A stretch of 64,000 bases of DNA from Trichobilharzia szidati (taxonomy: Eukaryota > Platyhelminthes > Trematoda > Strigeidida > Schistosomatidae). Within the stretch, counting starts at the first letter, position 1; each line of letters begins with the position of its first letter. The notes under the pieces were generated by a model that did no database searches, was not told where the DNA came from, and was given only the letters and a program-made list of their open reading frames with translations. Positions 23,001 through 34,999 of the stretch are shown piece after piece. The translations under genes were made by a program, and so were the position numbers. Where the stretch lies: the NCBI GenBank assembly GCA_944472155.2, contig OX235279.1, forward strand, positions 50,627,564 to 50,691,563, read 5' to 3'.

Positions 23001-25063
23001 GGCCTTATCGTCTAGGAATCACTCCACTGAGAACACACGACATGTTTCCGGGATAGGAAATGAAATTTCCGAAAACTGAGTGAACTGAAATATGAGTCTT
23101 GTTAAAGGTCAATGAAGCTCAGTATAGAAAGTCTTTGTATTCATTCGGCTTAGACGAATCATTAGCCTTGATAATCTCACTGGTTAGTGTATACAGAATG
23201 TAACTGTGAATATTACAAGTAATAATGCAGAGAATGAACTGCACAACAGATGTTACTTTTATGAAATGAGATGTTTTTTTTTTCCTGAGAAACATTTTTA
23301 AAGCATAATTTAAATCACATAAAAGCGAAGATAAAAGAAAAATTGCTATTGATACATTTTCGATATATTCATAATAATAAATTCATTTCCTAGAATGATA
23401 ACTGTAACACGAGTAGAATCTATCTAATTATTTCTTGAACATTTAATTTTGTGAATAATTAATAGAATGTTGGTTGAAATTTTGTAGAGCAGAATAGTAT
23501 GAATTACTACAACATATGATTTTTGATGTGACACAAGGTAGAATTGATTAGTTTAACTGAGTACTACAAACAATAAACCTATTCAAACTTTTTCATCATT
23601 TCAGGAATAATTTTCTCTGACCCCCCCCCCTCCGGTCCCCTGTTCGTTGCTTATTTCTTATAAATTCATTTTCTTCCTAATTTAATTTCATTAGTTTTGG
23701 TAAATCAAATCCATCTGTTCAAACTTTCGCTTAACTTATTAGAAAGACTTTGTAGAAATCGAACTATTTAACGTTTACCACGTGGTTGTATATATATACG
23801 TGGACAGAAGGAAACTGAAATGAACACATTAATGTAGTGATAGTATATCGAATTTACACAAAAATCTAACACATGCGCGGATGAACGCACTCACATACAC
23901 ACACACACATGCATCATAAATAAAAAGAACAGACAATAAATACAAAAATCAGTATAGAATCATGGTAATGAGTACGAAGGCGGAGAAGGAAAGAACTAAG
24001 TAGAGAAATAGTATTTACCTGAATAGTTTGTGCAACAAAACACACACACAATCTATATCTGTCATTTTCATGTCACCCTCTAATAAATTAACATACACAA
24101 ATATGACTAAGGATAGGATCAGTGAAAATAAAAACTAAAAACAAAGACAGTAAAAATAAGGATGAGAACAAATTAAATTATGAAACAGATTGTGAGGATA
24201 TTGAATGTATAGAAAATATGTGATGAATAAGTGAGGGGTGTGAGGAGAGAGTACATGATAAAAATGTTGATTAAAACTTTTTCTATTGTCCTTTTCTTCC
24301 ACACGTTTGAATGGATTTATTGTTTGTCTTCACCCTGCAAAGCCAGTTAGTTTGTCCCTGTCGTATTATTCTCCTGGGTGCACTGCACTTTCCTTTGTTC
24401 ACTCGCGCTTATTTCCACACAATAGGGTCACTATTTTATACTAGCAGTAACAATAATAATGGTGGTAGTAATAATACTATTTACAATAATATTAATAGAC
24501 ATTCCCAATTAGGAACTCTCCAGGGTGATAACAATCTTACTTAATTGCAGAATTTGATTATTTCAGGTGCACAAATAGAATTTTCTTTCTGTGATAAATG
24601 AGGAGGATGAATGGGTATGATAGTACAGTGTGAGACGGTCGAAAATGCCGGAGAGACAATTTCAGCACTTAAAAGTTGAGGAATATGTTTCGGGCTTGTC
24701 ACACATATTCACAATCTATGCTAAGCTGTTTCAGTGACCACCTACATATCAATCACTCAGTTACCCAAAGGTGGTCTAAGTCAGAAAATACCTGTAAGTG
24801 CATTTTTCTGAAAATAAATAAATAGATGGGAGATACGAAATCAAACTGACTACTATGCAAATCTGGTGTTTCGTGAATTGATATGGTTACCGAAATTCCT
24901 ATGACCATGAATCAGTTTTTATTTCCACTGATATATACACTTAATCAAGTGTTGATATGATGAGCTATATCAATTGATCTTTTCCAAATAATGCCTGATA
25001 AGTGGTACTAGGTGGACATTTAGTCCCTCGACTAATGCAATCTTTCCAAATCTCTCTCTCTCC

Positions 25064-25096
<33 letters not shown>

Positions 25097-26371
25097 TATA
25101 ATCATTATGTATTAGTTTGAACCGTTACTTGAGGCAGTAAAAGCCCCATTTATTGTTCATCTTCTGTCTTATTTCTCGTGCGAGGACAATGTTGTAACGG
25201 TGGCTGACTCTGTAATTGTGAAGAGTCTGCTAACTCGTATTATCCATCAAAACACATAGTCTACTCTGGCAAACCGGAATATTCAGACCCTAGTGTGTGA
25301 AATGTTGACACTGTGGCTGTCATCAAGAATCATGCCAATATTCATGGCAATCAAGGGAACAGGTCACAAATTAGGTTTTCAAAGAAAACTTCAATAAACT
25401 TTTACCTCACTTTGTTTGTTTCACAAACGACAAATTTGCTCCTGAAAATCGATATCATCAATAATTTTCTTGCTCTTAATTATGATTTTCCTAATAACAT
25501 TTAGTGTTTAGTATGCAATACAACAAATAATGTAAGTGAATGAAAAAGTATAAAGTAAGACACAGTATCATAGGACTTATGTGATTGACACTAGAAAATG
25601 TAAATGGTTAGTAAACTGCAGTGAACGAGTAACTTCCTGTTCTTAATAAAGGTAAACAATTCACCGAAAGACTTAAGCATTGATCATACTACTGCAGTAA
25701 GTTTCAGTTGAAGTCTATTTTAACACCTGCTCATATGATTGATAATAATAATAATTTTAATAAAACATTTTGGATAGCATCAGAAAGTGGACGGGTTGAT
25801 AGAAGTTATTATAGATAGGGAAGGGATTTCAAAGGATTTTGAATCCCTTAATCAAATATCTGTTTGAGAGGAAAGTAGTGAGGTAATAAAGACACATGCA
25901 AAAAATTAGTTTTATATTGATCAAAATGATTTATTTTGATATCGCCACTGTCTGGCTGTTACGATTGCTTGTAGCATGCATCACATTGAGCAGGCACAGT
26001 ATAGAATTTACTAAAATTTAATTTATCTTGTTTTTAGTGAGAAGTTCTAATGACTGCAGAGAGATGCAGAAATTTCCCACCGATAGTAGAATAACTATGC
26101 AATGTGTTGGAAAGAAATCAAAAACTGTGAGGAATCGTTTAATGACTTTTCTGAGTTGATTAACTTGCTACTTCTACTGAGTGAGATAGCTTTACGTATC
26201 AGCAGATAAAACTTACATACACTTTGGTAAGTAATAAACACCAACAGGGTTTTATATTCAGTTCCATTGAATAAAGCAACAATGAAGACATTGACAAGTG
26301 GAAATAAACTCATTTTTTACTTCACTGTTTTTTTTTCAACTGCTAACATTCTAAAATTGACAAAAGTTATC
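20018..26371. other. Intergenic region, no gene seen
   Basis: About 6.3 kb of AT-rich sequence. Frames stay under 80 aa; 24311-24544 (77 aa) has a hydrophobic start and an Asn-rich end from AAT/GGT triplets and looks like chance. A C10 run lies near 23622, CA tracts near 23890 and 24030, and a TC/TA tract at 25051-25100. Confidence 0.55.
25051..25100. repeat. (TC)n then (TA)n microsatellite
   Basis: Five TC units are followed by about eighteen TA units with a CA interruption near 25091. Confidence 0.95.
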
Positions 26372-26383
26372 ATAAATGTAAAT

Positions 26384-26815
26384 TTTCAAGAGTTGATTTG
26401 TAAGGATTAGATTTGTTTTTCAAGTTTGACTATGGATTGACACCAGTTAAAGAATCATTGAAAACCAGCTGGAAGTACTGGACAGCTGTTTCATCCTAGT
26501 TTGGAAATCATTGGCAATACGCACTCATTGGGCTGCGAACTTAGTACCTTCCAGCTGCAAAGCAACCTCGTATACCATTCAACCACTGGGACCCGATTCA
26601 ATAGCTCATGAATTTTAACTTCTACTAATTTGTGATTTTAACGCGACTACCAACCAATGTTATCTGTGGGAAATCCATCCTCACACGCGACTTGATGGAC
26701 CTCACTGGTGGGTGCGTACTTCCGATGATGCCCAAACTAGGATGAGACAGCTGTTCAGTACTTCCAATGGGTCTTCAATGGTTCTCTAAGTGATATCAAT
26801 CCGTCGTCAGACTCG
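26384..26815 (-). mobile_element. Family R repeat with inverted end and 12-bp target duplication
   Basis: It starts at tttcaagagttgatttgtaa, the same left end as 16950. It has the degenerate module (catcctagtttgg near 26491) and a degraded tRNA-like head in minus orientation up to about 26650. From about 26705 it reverses: gtgggtgcgtac, then cccaaactaggatgagacag, run on the plus strand. ataaatgtaaat at 26372-26383 and 26816-26827 is a perfect 12-bp target-site duplication, so the whole inverted composite entered as one insertion. Confidence 0.82.
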
Positions 26816-26827
26816 ATAAATGTAAAT

Positions 26828-29098
26828 GTCAGTTTAAGTTATAAGCAGCTGCAGAAAAAGCCTGAAATAAAAACAAGCTCTTTTTATTCTGTAAGTAAAT
26901 CCGTTATTGGTTGTCAAATCTACAAAATTGTACCACATCACATTAACTTTTATCATTATTGTTATGTTATCCAAAATTACATTGAAATTACATACGATAT
27001 GATATGACGTATTATATATATATATATATATATATTACATTGTATTGTAAACATCCGTACTCATTACGTCACATGTCGTTTTGACAATACTTACAGGTTT
27101 GGCGGATGCTTTCATGTGTTATAAGACGACTGATAATCAGTTATGTTCCACACCATTCTTTCTACAGTACTTGGCCCTATAAATTTAAATTCGTGATTAT
27201 AGACAAAAGATATTTCAAGATTTGATGGGATAAAACTCAGCTCTGATGTCCTATACCAGCTGGAAACTAAATATGTCTTAATCCTGAAGTAAATTTCAAT
27301 TTTATTCTCTCCTTTTTTACGTATATGGGATAAAACAACACTAGGGAAAGTACTTCTGCTTTCTGTTAAATACATACGATGGGCGAGGTTGATGTCCATT
27401 ACTGTAATTGATCTTTATTTGTTTGTCATGCTCCTGCCTGACCCGCTACATTCCGTCTATTTCCTCTCATACTTTCACATTTAGCTCTGCTGACAATACA
27501 TGATTTCAGTATTCTGTATGTGCCTTTCGGAATTGATACTTTTGTATATTGGTGAACAATAAGCCTAGATGTACTAAAAAAGTGGAGATGTAGTTATGTT
27601 TCTGTGTATCATAGGCTTCAAATCCGAATTCCTACTAAGTGGTGAGCTCTGTCAAGAAAATAATTTCGGGGAAGAGTAGTACAGTCCTGATGGAGAAAAA
27701 CAATAAGAGAAAATATATTTCCTACTAGTTCTCAATTACTCCTTATATTCTATTTTACCTTGTACAGTAATCAACATTTATTATACCTTCTGCCTAGCTT
27801 AATGATAAATTAAGGACTACATATGTGACAGTCTAAATTCCATAATATCATATCTTCAGTTGAATGTTTTTAACCAATAATTTCATCAAAATGCATAGAT
27901 GCAGTAAAATAAGGCTGCATGCCTAATTCACAATATGATTCCTTTACGGTGTGATGAAAGATTTCATTCATTGAAGATGAAAATAAACAAGTACAAATGC
28001 CTGAAACATGCCTCATAACAGGTGTCCACCTCGAGTTTCATAGATTAAATAATACAAACTTACCGGCTTACTGTATTCGGCTTATAACTTTAAAACTAAA
28101 GAGTGCAAGAAAGTATGAAACCCTGAAACATTACATAACACTCTTCGGAAGCAGTAAAGCATAGTATGAGGAAATGATCGTTCGAAATAAGAAAGCCTAA
28201 AACTAATTACAAGTTGGATGATAACGTTTCTTTAGGCATGTAAACGATAACTTATACTAAGCACGAAAACTGCAGTCTGTAAAATGCATGATGCCGTCCT
28301 GACTGACGGTAGCAATGTGAAGGCTTTATTTCGTTCAAATTTCACCTGTATAGTGTTTAAATAAAATAATGGTAAAATTTTGTAGTATATTGTCTGGAGT
28401 GATGGAAACTGTGAATTGCTTAGATAGCATGTTGAGATGTCCTGATTGTTGCACTCTGTACACGTTGATTGCAGGCGTTCATGTTTCAGCTGAAAAGTGT
28501 TGACATGTTGTTGTTGTTGTTGTTATAAGGAGAAATGGATAATTGAAGGGTGATATTTTCTACTAAAGTGATTCACTCTTTACATAAATGCTGTCTTTCT
28601 TTTTGACATAGATTCATTTTATGAAGACCATCATGTGTCTTCAGAAATGCAAACAGCCCGTTTTCATATAAAGCAGTGTATTATTCATCAGGTGAATACT
28701 ATCAGTGAGTAAAAATCACCTATAAACATTAACAGAACCTCTATGAAGACAGTAGTACTTGTCTAGGTGCGTTGTATCACTGGGCAGCAATTATCGTAAG
28801 TTGAAAGTTTATTGGTGGGTGGATTTAATAGATAACTACATTGGTTGAAGTAAACTAATCTGGACTGTGTGGATTATATATGTGAACTACTCTCTTAACT
28901 TTATTCATGTTGTGCCGTCGTTTTCTCACTTGATGTCTAGACCAACAAATATAGTTGTTTGTCATGATTATTGCACATGCAGTGAAGTGAAAATGTATGT
29001 CTTTGCCTGTTTTTCAGTAATGTATTAATTCAGCATATTGCATCAAGGTACATATGAACTGTGTTTATTCTGAGAACTTAATCTAATTAGCTTAATTG
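26828..29098. other. Intergenic region, no gene seen
   Basis: It contains a (TA)n tract at 27012-27036, a (TTG)n tract at about 28507-28527 and a 95-aa minus frame at 27112-27399 without recognisable features. Confidence 0.55.
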
Positions 29099-29109
29099 TA
29101 GTGAATCTA

Positions 29110-29469
29110 TTCGGTTGTTGGAGGCAATCGACAGGAAGCCTTCGACCTAGGTTTCATGCTTGTCGGCACTCGTCAGCAAGGCGTGTCTGCAAGATTGTAT
29201 GAACTCGTTTCCCTTCTGAGATTCAAACTCATGTCACCCAGTACTACCTATAGTCAGAAATGGTATCAAGGAGATATTAGGGCTCGCGACCGACGTCCTG
29301 TCGAACTGTATTAGACACCTTGATTGGACACTAACTAGTGTCTACTCTAGTCCTTTGTTTGCTGTGGACTGAATTCTATCAGTCAAGTTTGCAGTGTAGC
29401 CACTAATAGAATTCAGTCGGCAGCAAACAAAGGACTAGACGCATTACATTAGTTAGGGACCAAACAACC
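29110..29469. mobile_element. Dispersed repeat D, fuller copy with 11-bp target duplication
   Basis: The element begins near gttggaggcaatcgacagga. Toward its right end it folds back: gtcctttgtttgctg (29350-29364) pairs with cagcaaacaaaggac at about 29420-29434, and gaattctat on one side with atagaattc on the other. tagtgaatcta flanks it at 29099-29109 and 29470-29480, an 11-bp target-site duplication that points to retrotransposition. I see no tRNA boxes and no coding capacity. A rearranged relative is at 14045-14190. Confidence 0.72.
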
Positions 29470-29900
29470 TAGTGAATCTACTAAATGTAGTACCACTTTC
29501 CCTGACACTGTATGCATAATCATAATTCCCTATTGTACTATGCCACCGGGAATGTGTACTGGAATTTCTGTGTACATTTAGCAACACAGAAATTGTGTTA
29601 CGACTGAATGTCTAAACTGTATAGTGTGGCATTGTCGACCTCTTAAGACTACCAGATTTGTATATCTTTAGATATTTTCAGTGTTAAACTAACGCGTGTT
29701 AATGCCATGCATTACTGCATACTTTTTCGAGTTGAATCTTGTTTATCTCGTAACTGATGGCTGTTGGTTCCTATACATGCAGCTAAAATTCCTCTAGAAA
29801 ACAGAAAACGAAGTTCACTAGGCATTACCTGAAGTGTTCAATAATTTGCAAGTTACACTTGTGGAATACTTTCTTTAAAGTGGGTGAAATTATTTGAAAT

Positions 29901-30070
29901 TCCAGGATTTCATCACGAACTGAAATCGGCTAAAGAACCACTAAAAGGACTGGGAGTACTGAACATCTATCTCGTCCTATTTTGGGACTCTTCATCAGTA
30001 AGTAACCATAGCGAGTGTTCGACTACAGGACTTTCTGGTTACAAGGAAAGCTTGTAGACCATTCATGTAT
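29901..30070 (-). mobile_element. Family R repeat, truncated copy
   Basis: It has ccaggatttcatcac, then the module complement (ctcgtcctattttgggac), then cttcatcagta and a tRNA-like head up to cttgtagaccattcatg. The half beyond the tRNA-like head is missing. Confidence 0.7.
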
Positions 30071-30933
30071 GCTTAATATAACTCATTAAACTGCTATATA
30101 TGGCTTGTGTGACAATAAAGCATTATTAACTATTATAGATATCAACGCGAACAAGGCACATAGGGCGAGGGAACAACCTATTCAAGTCAAACGTGATGTG
30201 CATCGTTTAGCTTAATTGTATACGCGGAATGGAGGCTGTCGGGTAGTTGATTTTGTTTCACGGGACTACAGCAATGCTGTAATCATATCAGGTGTTATGT
30301 CTGTCAGTTTTGAAGGCGTCTTATCAACCGTTTCGCGCAGATTGAATATCTGTTGTGACGTTTGCTATACTGTTGGTGGGAACACGCCGCGACGACTTTG
30401 ATCTTCACTCAGATGTGTCTTGTGACAACAGGCATATGTGAGTTGGAAACCGAAATGTATGTCCTACAAGCAACTGACTACAGATATTATCGCCAATTAA
30501 TCTTGGGAGGTAGAAATAAGAAATGGTGACGAAGTCCCCTTAAATATGAAGTTAAGCACGGTGAATTCATCTCAGATCATCAAGGGGAGAGAGACACGAG
30601 CTTATCTCTATCAAGGAAAATGACTGATGAGAATGTAGCTGACAGTGGTGATATTGATTGAAGTTGACATTAATCCACTCTCGGTGTCTAGTGTACTTCA
30701 TTTAGCTATGATCACCACTGAGTATTGATTCAGTGAACATCCCCTCGTTGTCCATACATCACGGTTAGCCAATTCATCTTCGAAGTTGACTTTTCAAGCT
30801 CAGACAGTGCTCACCTATGAAGTCGAACTTGCGAAAACAATAAGAACAAGGAGTACACAGGATTTTCAGTAGGATTTGAAACAGATGGATTATGTTCAGG
30901 AATTAGTCGTGTCTATCTTGAAAACAATGACTA

Positions 30934-30949
30934 TTGTTGTTGTTGTTGT

Positions 30950-30993
<44 letters not shown>

Positions 30994-31018
30994 ATGACGA
31001 TGATGATGGTGATGATGT
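30934..31018. repeat. Compound (GTT)n(GCT)n(GAT)n tract, long allele
   Basis: Runs of GTT, GCT and GAT with GAC and GGT interruptions. All are whole triplets, so the 87-aa frame through it stays open with a Val-Ala-Asp run, as in the other copies. Confidence 0.9.
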
Positions 31019-32149
31019 CAATGGTGGTTGTGGCATTCATCATCTCCCGTACACTCTAGGGCTCATGATTAGGCTACCTATGAACTGTACAGTTGGTTTG
31101 GTTTTGCTTACTGAGTGCTTAGTCATAGCATCATATTAATCAACTCAGATTACAATAGGTAGAACACCTTGGTGTCATTACTTCCTATGCTAAGCGAACA
31201 ATTTCTATTCAAAATAGATGTTCTCATATTAATATTCATTTATTCTAATGCCAATATGATTACCACCTCCTCTAGTAATTGTCATGATAATTATTTTCAT
31301 GTATAAATGTATATATCACATTTCATTGACTAGTTATCCGACTGACTCATTAGTTATGTAACGGATTGACATGGGAACTATCACTTACTACTATTCAGCT
31401 CATTGTCACATATGAAGTCAGCTCAGAGGTGATTATTTTGGAGATGGGGGCAAGTCACATAATCATATCATATAATAATTGTTTATAGTAGAGTGGAGTG
31501 CAACAAAGGGATGAAGTTTTCGCGTTGAGGGTAGAGTTGATGATCTCACCCCAACCTAGACTGAGTCTGACGGGAGTGGGATTAGTTTTGTAACGCTATT
31601 TGTTACACAGCTACAAGAACAAACAATCTCCCACTTCTCTTCAACAGTGTGTGTGTGTGTGTGCGTGCGTGCGTGCGTGTGTGTGTGGGAAATAATAATA
31701 ACAATGTATTTATTGTTTGTCTTTCTCCATTGATCCTATTTTATCCGTCTGAAAATGTGAGTACATCTGAACACGTGTTATTTGACAGAGAGGAGATAAT
31801 GAATGTTAATGAAAATATGGAATAAATTTATTCTCTTTCTGACTGTGATGCTACGCACTTTCACTCAGACTGTCCTACTTGTCAATGATTGATTAAATCG
31901 ATTTCACAGATTGACAATTTATAACAAAAATGATAAGTATGCCATTGAGAGTGACACGAAGTGCTTGATCTGATGTTGAGTGAAGTGAACAGTTTAAAAT
32001 TCACTGGGAATTGAATAGAGAATGACTGTGAAGGCTAGTGCTGAGTTATTCCTGAGTGATCGTGAAGAACACCATTTCTCCCATTGTCACTGAGGAATTG
32101 TGTAAGATATGTGGAGAATGTAGAAGAAGAAGAAGAAGAAGAATAGTGA

Positions 32150-33150
32150 TTATTGGAAAATTCTGCGTATTCGCTACTGCATGCCACCACTCCAACTAAC
32201 GAGAAATTCATCAAGCATCCTTCTGCTTATCTTTTGTATCTACCACATTGAGAAGCTAAAACAATCTTGAATCACTCAACCTTTGCTTTTAAAATTTGTT
32301 AACTCGTGTATCTTACCTATTGTACTTTACTGCTCCCCCTTATTCCTTCCTGGTTTACTGATAAGGGACTGTGTCATTTTGAGAAGGGTATTAAGGGTTG
32401 TTAGCAGCAGGGCAAGTAGTGTGCAAATTAGTCCACTTGTCACTTCATTACGTGACAGACATCTGAACTCGTGCGAGAAATTATCTAAATCTATATTGTC
32501 TGACCCTCAAAACTCCCTTCATTCTCAGCTCTCCTCTTGCATCGCATCCGGTAGAAGCAGAAGTCAGTGCAAAAGATTATTTGCTCGTACTGCCAAGTGT
32601 AGGAACTCAACGATACCATATCTCGCCTGTCTTCTATGTGATAGAGACAATGTAAAGCGTGAAACTTATGAATTACTATGTTGTAAGCTAAATAATTGGC
32701 TCTTTTATTATCTCCTATTTGTAATCTGTGGTAACACTACCTCAGTTGGTTGACAACCTTAGCCACCAACCTTATCATTATTTACAGTTTTTTGTCTATG
32801 TATGTATATGTGATTTCCCGGTGGCTACAATTCCCATATAAGAACCATCATTAGCAATCCTGTAATATTATTCCTAAAATTGTCTTTAATGTTGTCCGAC
32901 ATAATTGACTGATAATCTTAGCTGCAAACATAATCATCAGTGTTTTACAGTTTTCTTTATTTATGATCTTACTATCGAAACTAATAGCCAATAAGAACTA
33001 TGATTAACCATCGTGTACTTTTATGATTATAATTGTTTTTAATACGATTAGATAAAATTAGATGCAATAATGTACAAAATGCTGAGAATTCCACACTGTG
33101 CCATTAGTACTGTTTTGGAATAAAGCGAATTATTATTATTATTACTACTA
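32150..33150 (+). mobile_element. CR1-like non-LTR fragment in copy 2
   Basis: It is the same 5'-truncated fragment as 822-1815, in plus orientation. Frame 32283-32753 encodes the RT C-terminal part (CILPIVLYCSP, then a Cys-containing tail), followed by about 400 bases of 3' UTR ending in ataaagcgaa and TTA triplets. A GAA tract at about 32120-32142 marks its left edge. Confidence 0.75.
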
Positions 33151-33975
33151 CTACTATCAACGAAGCGGAGCAGCCAGGATGTATACTTCTTCACTTCTCT
33201 TGACGTCCAGTCACTCATTCAGCTAGTCATGATAAAAGTCGAATATATAATAGCTTCCATCGACAGCATCTCTCGTAACTCAATTCATTCATGTAATGAT
33301 GGCCAAGGCGAGGGGAGTGGCTGTCTGCATTTCTCCTGAACACACAGGTCTGTCTTCTTCAGGTGAATTGTAGTGGCTGGCCTCAATTGTACATGGAAGA
33401 GGAAATCGTAAAATAAAATTACTATTGGTAGGAGTGTGATAGATAACTTTAAATACCTGATCAACATCAACGTGATGCACACTATCTACAAGGCGTGGTA
33501 AAATAGAGCCACAGATAGACCTTGTTCGCCGCTTGCTGAATCCTACAGGATGATGTTTGAAAATTCCATGGTGAAGATGTCTAAGTGTACTGCCGATGCA
33601 ACTAGACCCGTAGGAATAGTGAAGACGGTAAATACAGATACAGGAGGTGAAATTAGGTAGTTTATCCTAATTTGTCGGACGTGAAATTTAAATGGTTGTG
33701 AAGAGAGAGAGTGTGTGTGCCTGTGGTGCATTGAATCCTTTTCCTACTGCATTCTTCATGTCTTGTGTTATTATTTCACTGATGTTATCATCAAGAAATT
33801 GCAGTTCTATGAACAATGGCTGCTTTGAGTTTGTTGCCCTACTGACTTGACTTGATGGCTAATTCCCATTTCTGTCAGTGAACTCATCTGGATAGCCATT
33901 TTCATTAAGCTGTTCTCTAGGGATCTTAGACTCCTCATTATGATAGACTTTTGAGCAGATTACTTTGACACAATG

Positions 33976-34860
33976 AACCAAACACTCTGCCTGACTGCGT
34001 TTCTATTTCAAGTGTGCAGAGCTCAAGAAATGAGTATACTGGCCTGTTCATATTAGGTGTTTTACATACATTCCTCCTCATTTCACCATGCCAGTCAAAG
34101 CAGTCAAAGTGACATCTAGGAATGAAATGCCACTACTTCTTCCTTCCTTTCTTTCGCGACAGTGAACTTCATTGCAGGCTGCGAATCCTTTGGTCTTCTA
34201 AATGTCTGAATGTGGATTTTCGCTACATTCGAATCATTCAAAGGGAATCAGCGGTCATCAAATCTCTATTAAACATCACACGACAGTGAATAATTCGATT
34301 TATCCTGGAATTTGATTCTCAGTCGAATTCTATGTAAGCTGAGCCATCCGTAATTCGACCTGATCCAAAAATACTCAGTCTGATGTAAATTCACTGATAA
34401 GTGAGTCTTCACCACGAATACGGTGTAATCTGGAATCTCGACCTGTTCATTTCCCAACCAATAATTAGATAGATACGCCCGTTAACTACCTGTTGTGTGA
34501 CGCGTCTAAAGCCATAATAAGCACAGTGTAATCCGCACAATCTTATGATGACTTATGACTAAAATGAAGGTCGGCTTGATCAGTGTGAACAGAGCGAGCA
34601 CCTAAAATCAACTTACAGAATCTTTCCGAAGGACTTGTAAAGCAACAGGTAAATACCAAGACTAATATCGTGGTAGATACTGTTTCGGATTTCAGTAGAC
34701 AGGAGACTTCTCTTCGCATCAGGAAGATCGATTATTGGTGTAACAGGATGACTTCGATAACGAGTTTGTTTGAGTCAGACAACATCAAAGCTTCTGTCTG
34801 CAGCAAAAGTCTGCATGTGGGACGTTAGTTGTACAGACACATTATCAAGGATCAGGTGAA
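33976..34860. other. No gene seen
   Basis: Sequence between copy 2 of the unit and the RTE element, without a frame over 62 aa. Confidence 0.5.
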
Positions 34861-34999
34861 TTTGAGTGACAGAAACCACCCAGTATCAGAAGCCTTCCCT
34901 TGATTTCACGAGGCTGGTGCAGATTTGGAAATGCTCTCTCCTTTTGGAAGCAACTTCTGTGTGACACAACCTCGCCTAGATTACTAGCTCATTAGTTTT

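Larger units (their letters stand above)
30190..33975 (+). repeat. Copy 2 of the ~6-kb unit
   Basis: It is the reverse complement of about 1-3770, with scattered substitutions and indels. It ends at the point where copy 1 leaves the window (33975 matches base 1), so the shared block may continue. On the left, similarity to copies 1 and 3 fades between about 30160 and 30205. It lacks the pseudogene part found in copies 1 and 3. Confidence 0.85.

Noticed and set aside
24311..24544. The 77-aa frame with a hydrophobic start as a secreted peptide
   Set aside because: Its second half is translated AAT/GGT triplets, there is no promoter or polyA support, and it is of chance length for this base composition.
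30216..30401. The 61-aa frame found in all three copies of the 6-kb unit as a conserved gene
   Set aside because: The copies are recent duplicates, so conservation is expected without selection, and there is no recognisable motif.
32283..32753. The 156-aa frame in copies 1 and 2 as a host gene
   Set aside because: It matches the C-terminal end of the CR1-like reverse transcriptase region at 58900-59300.
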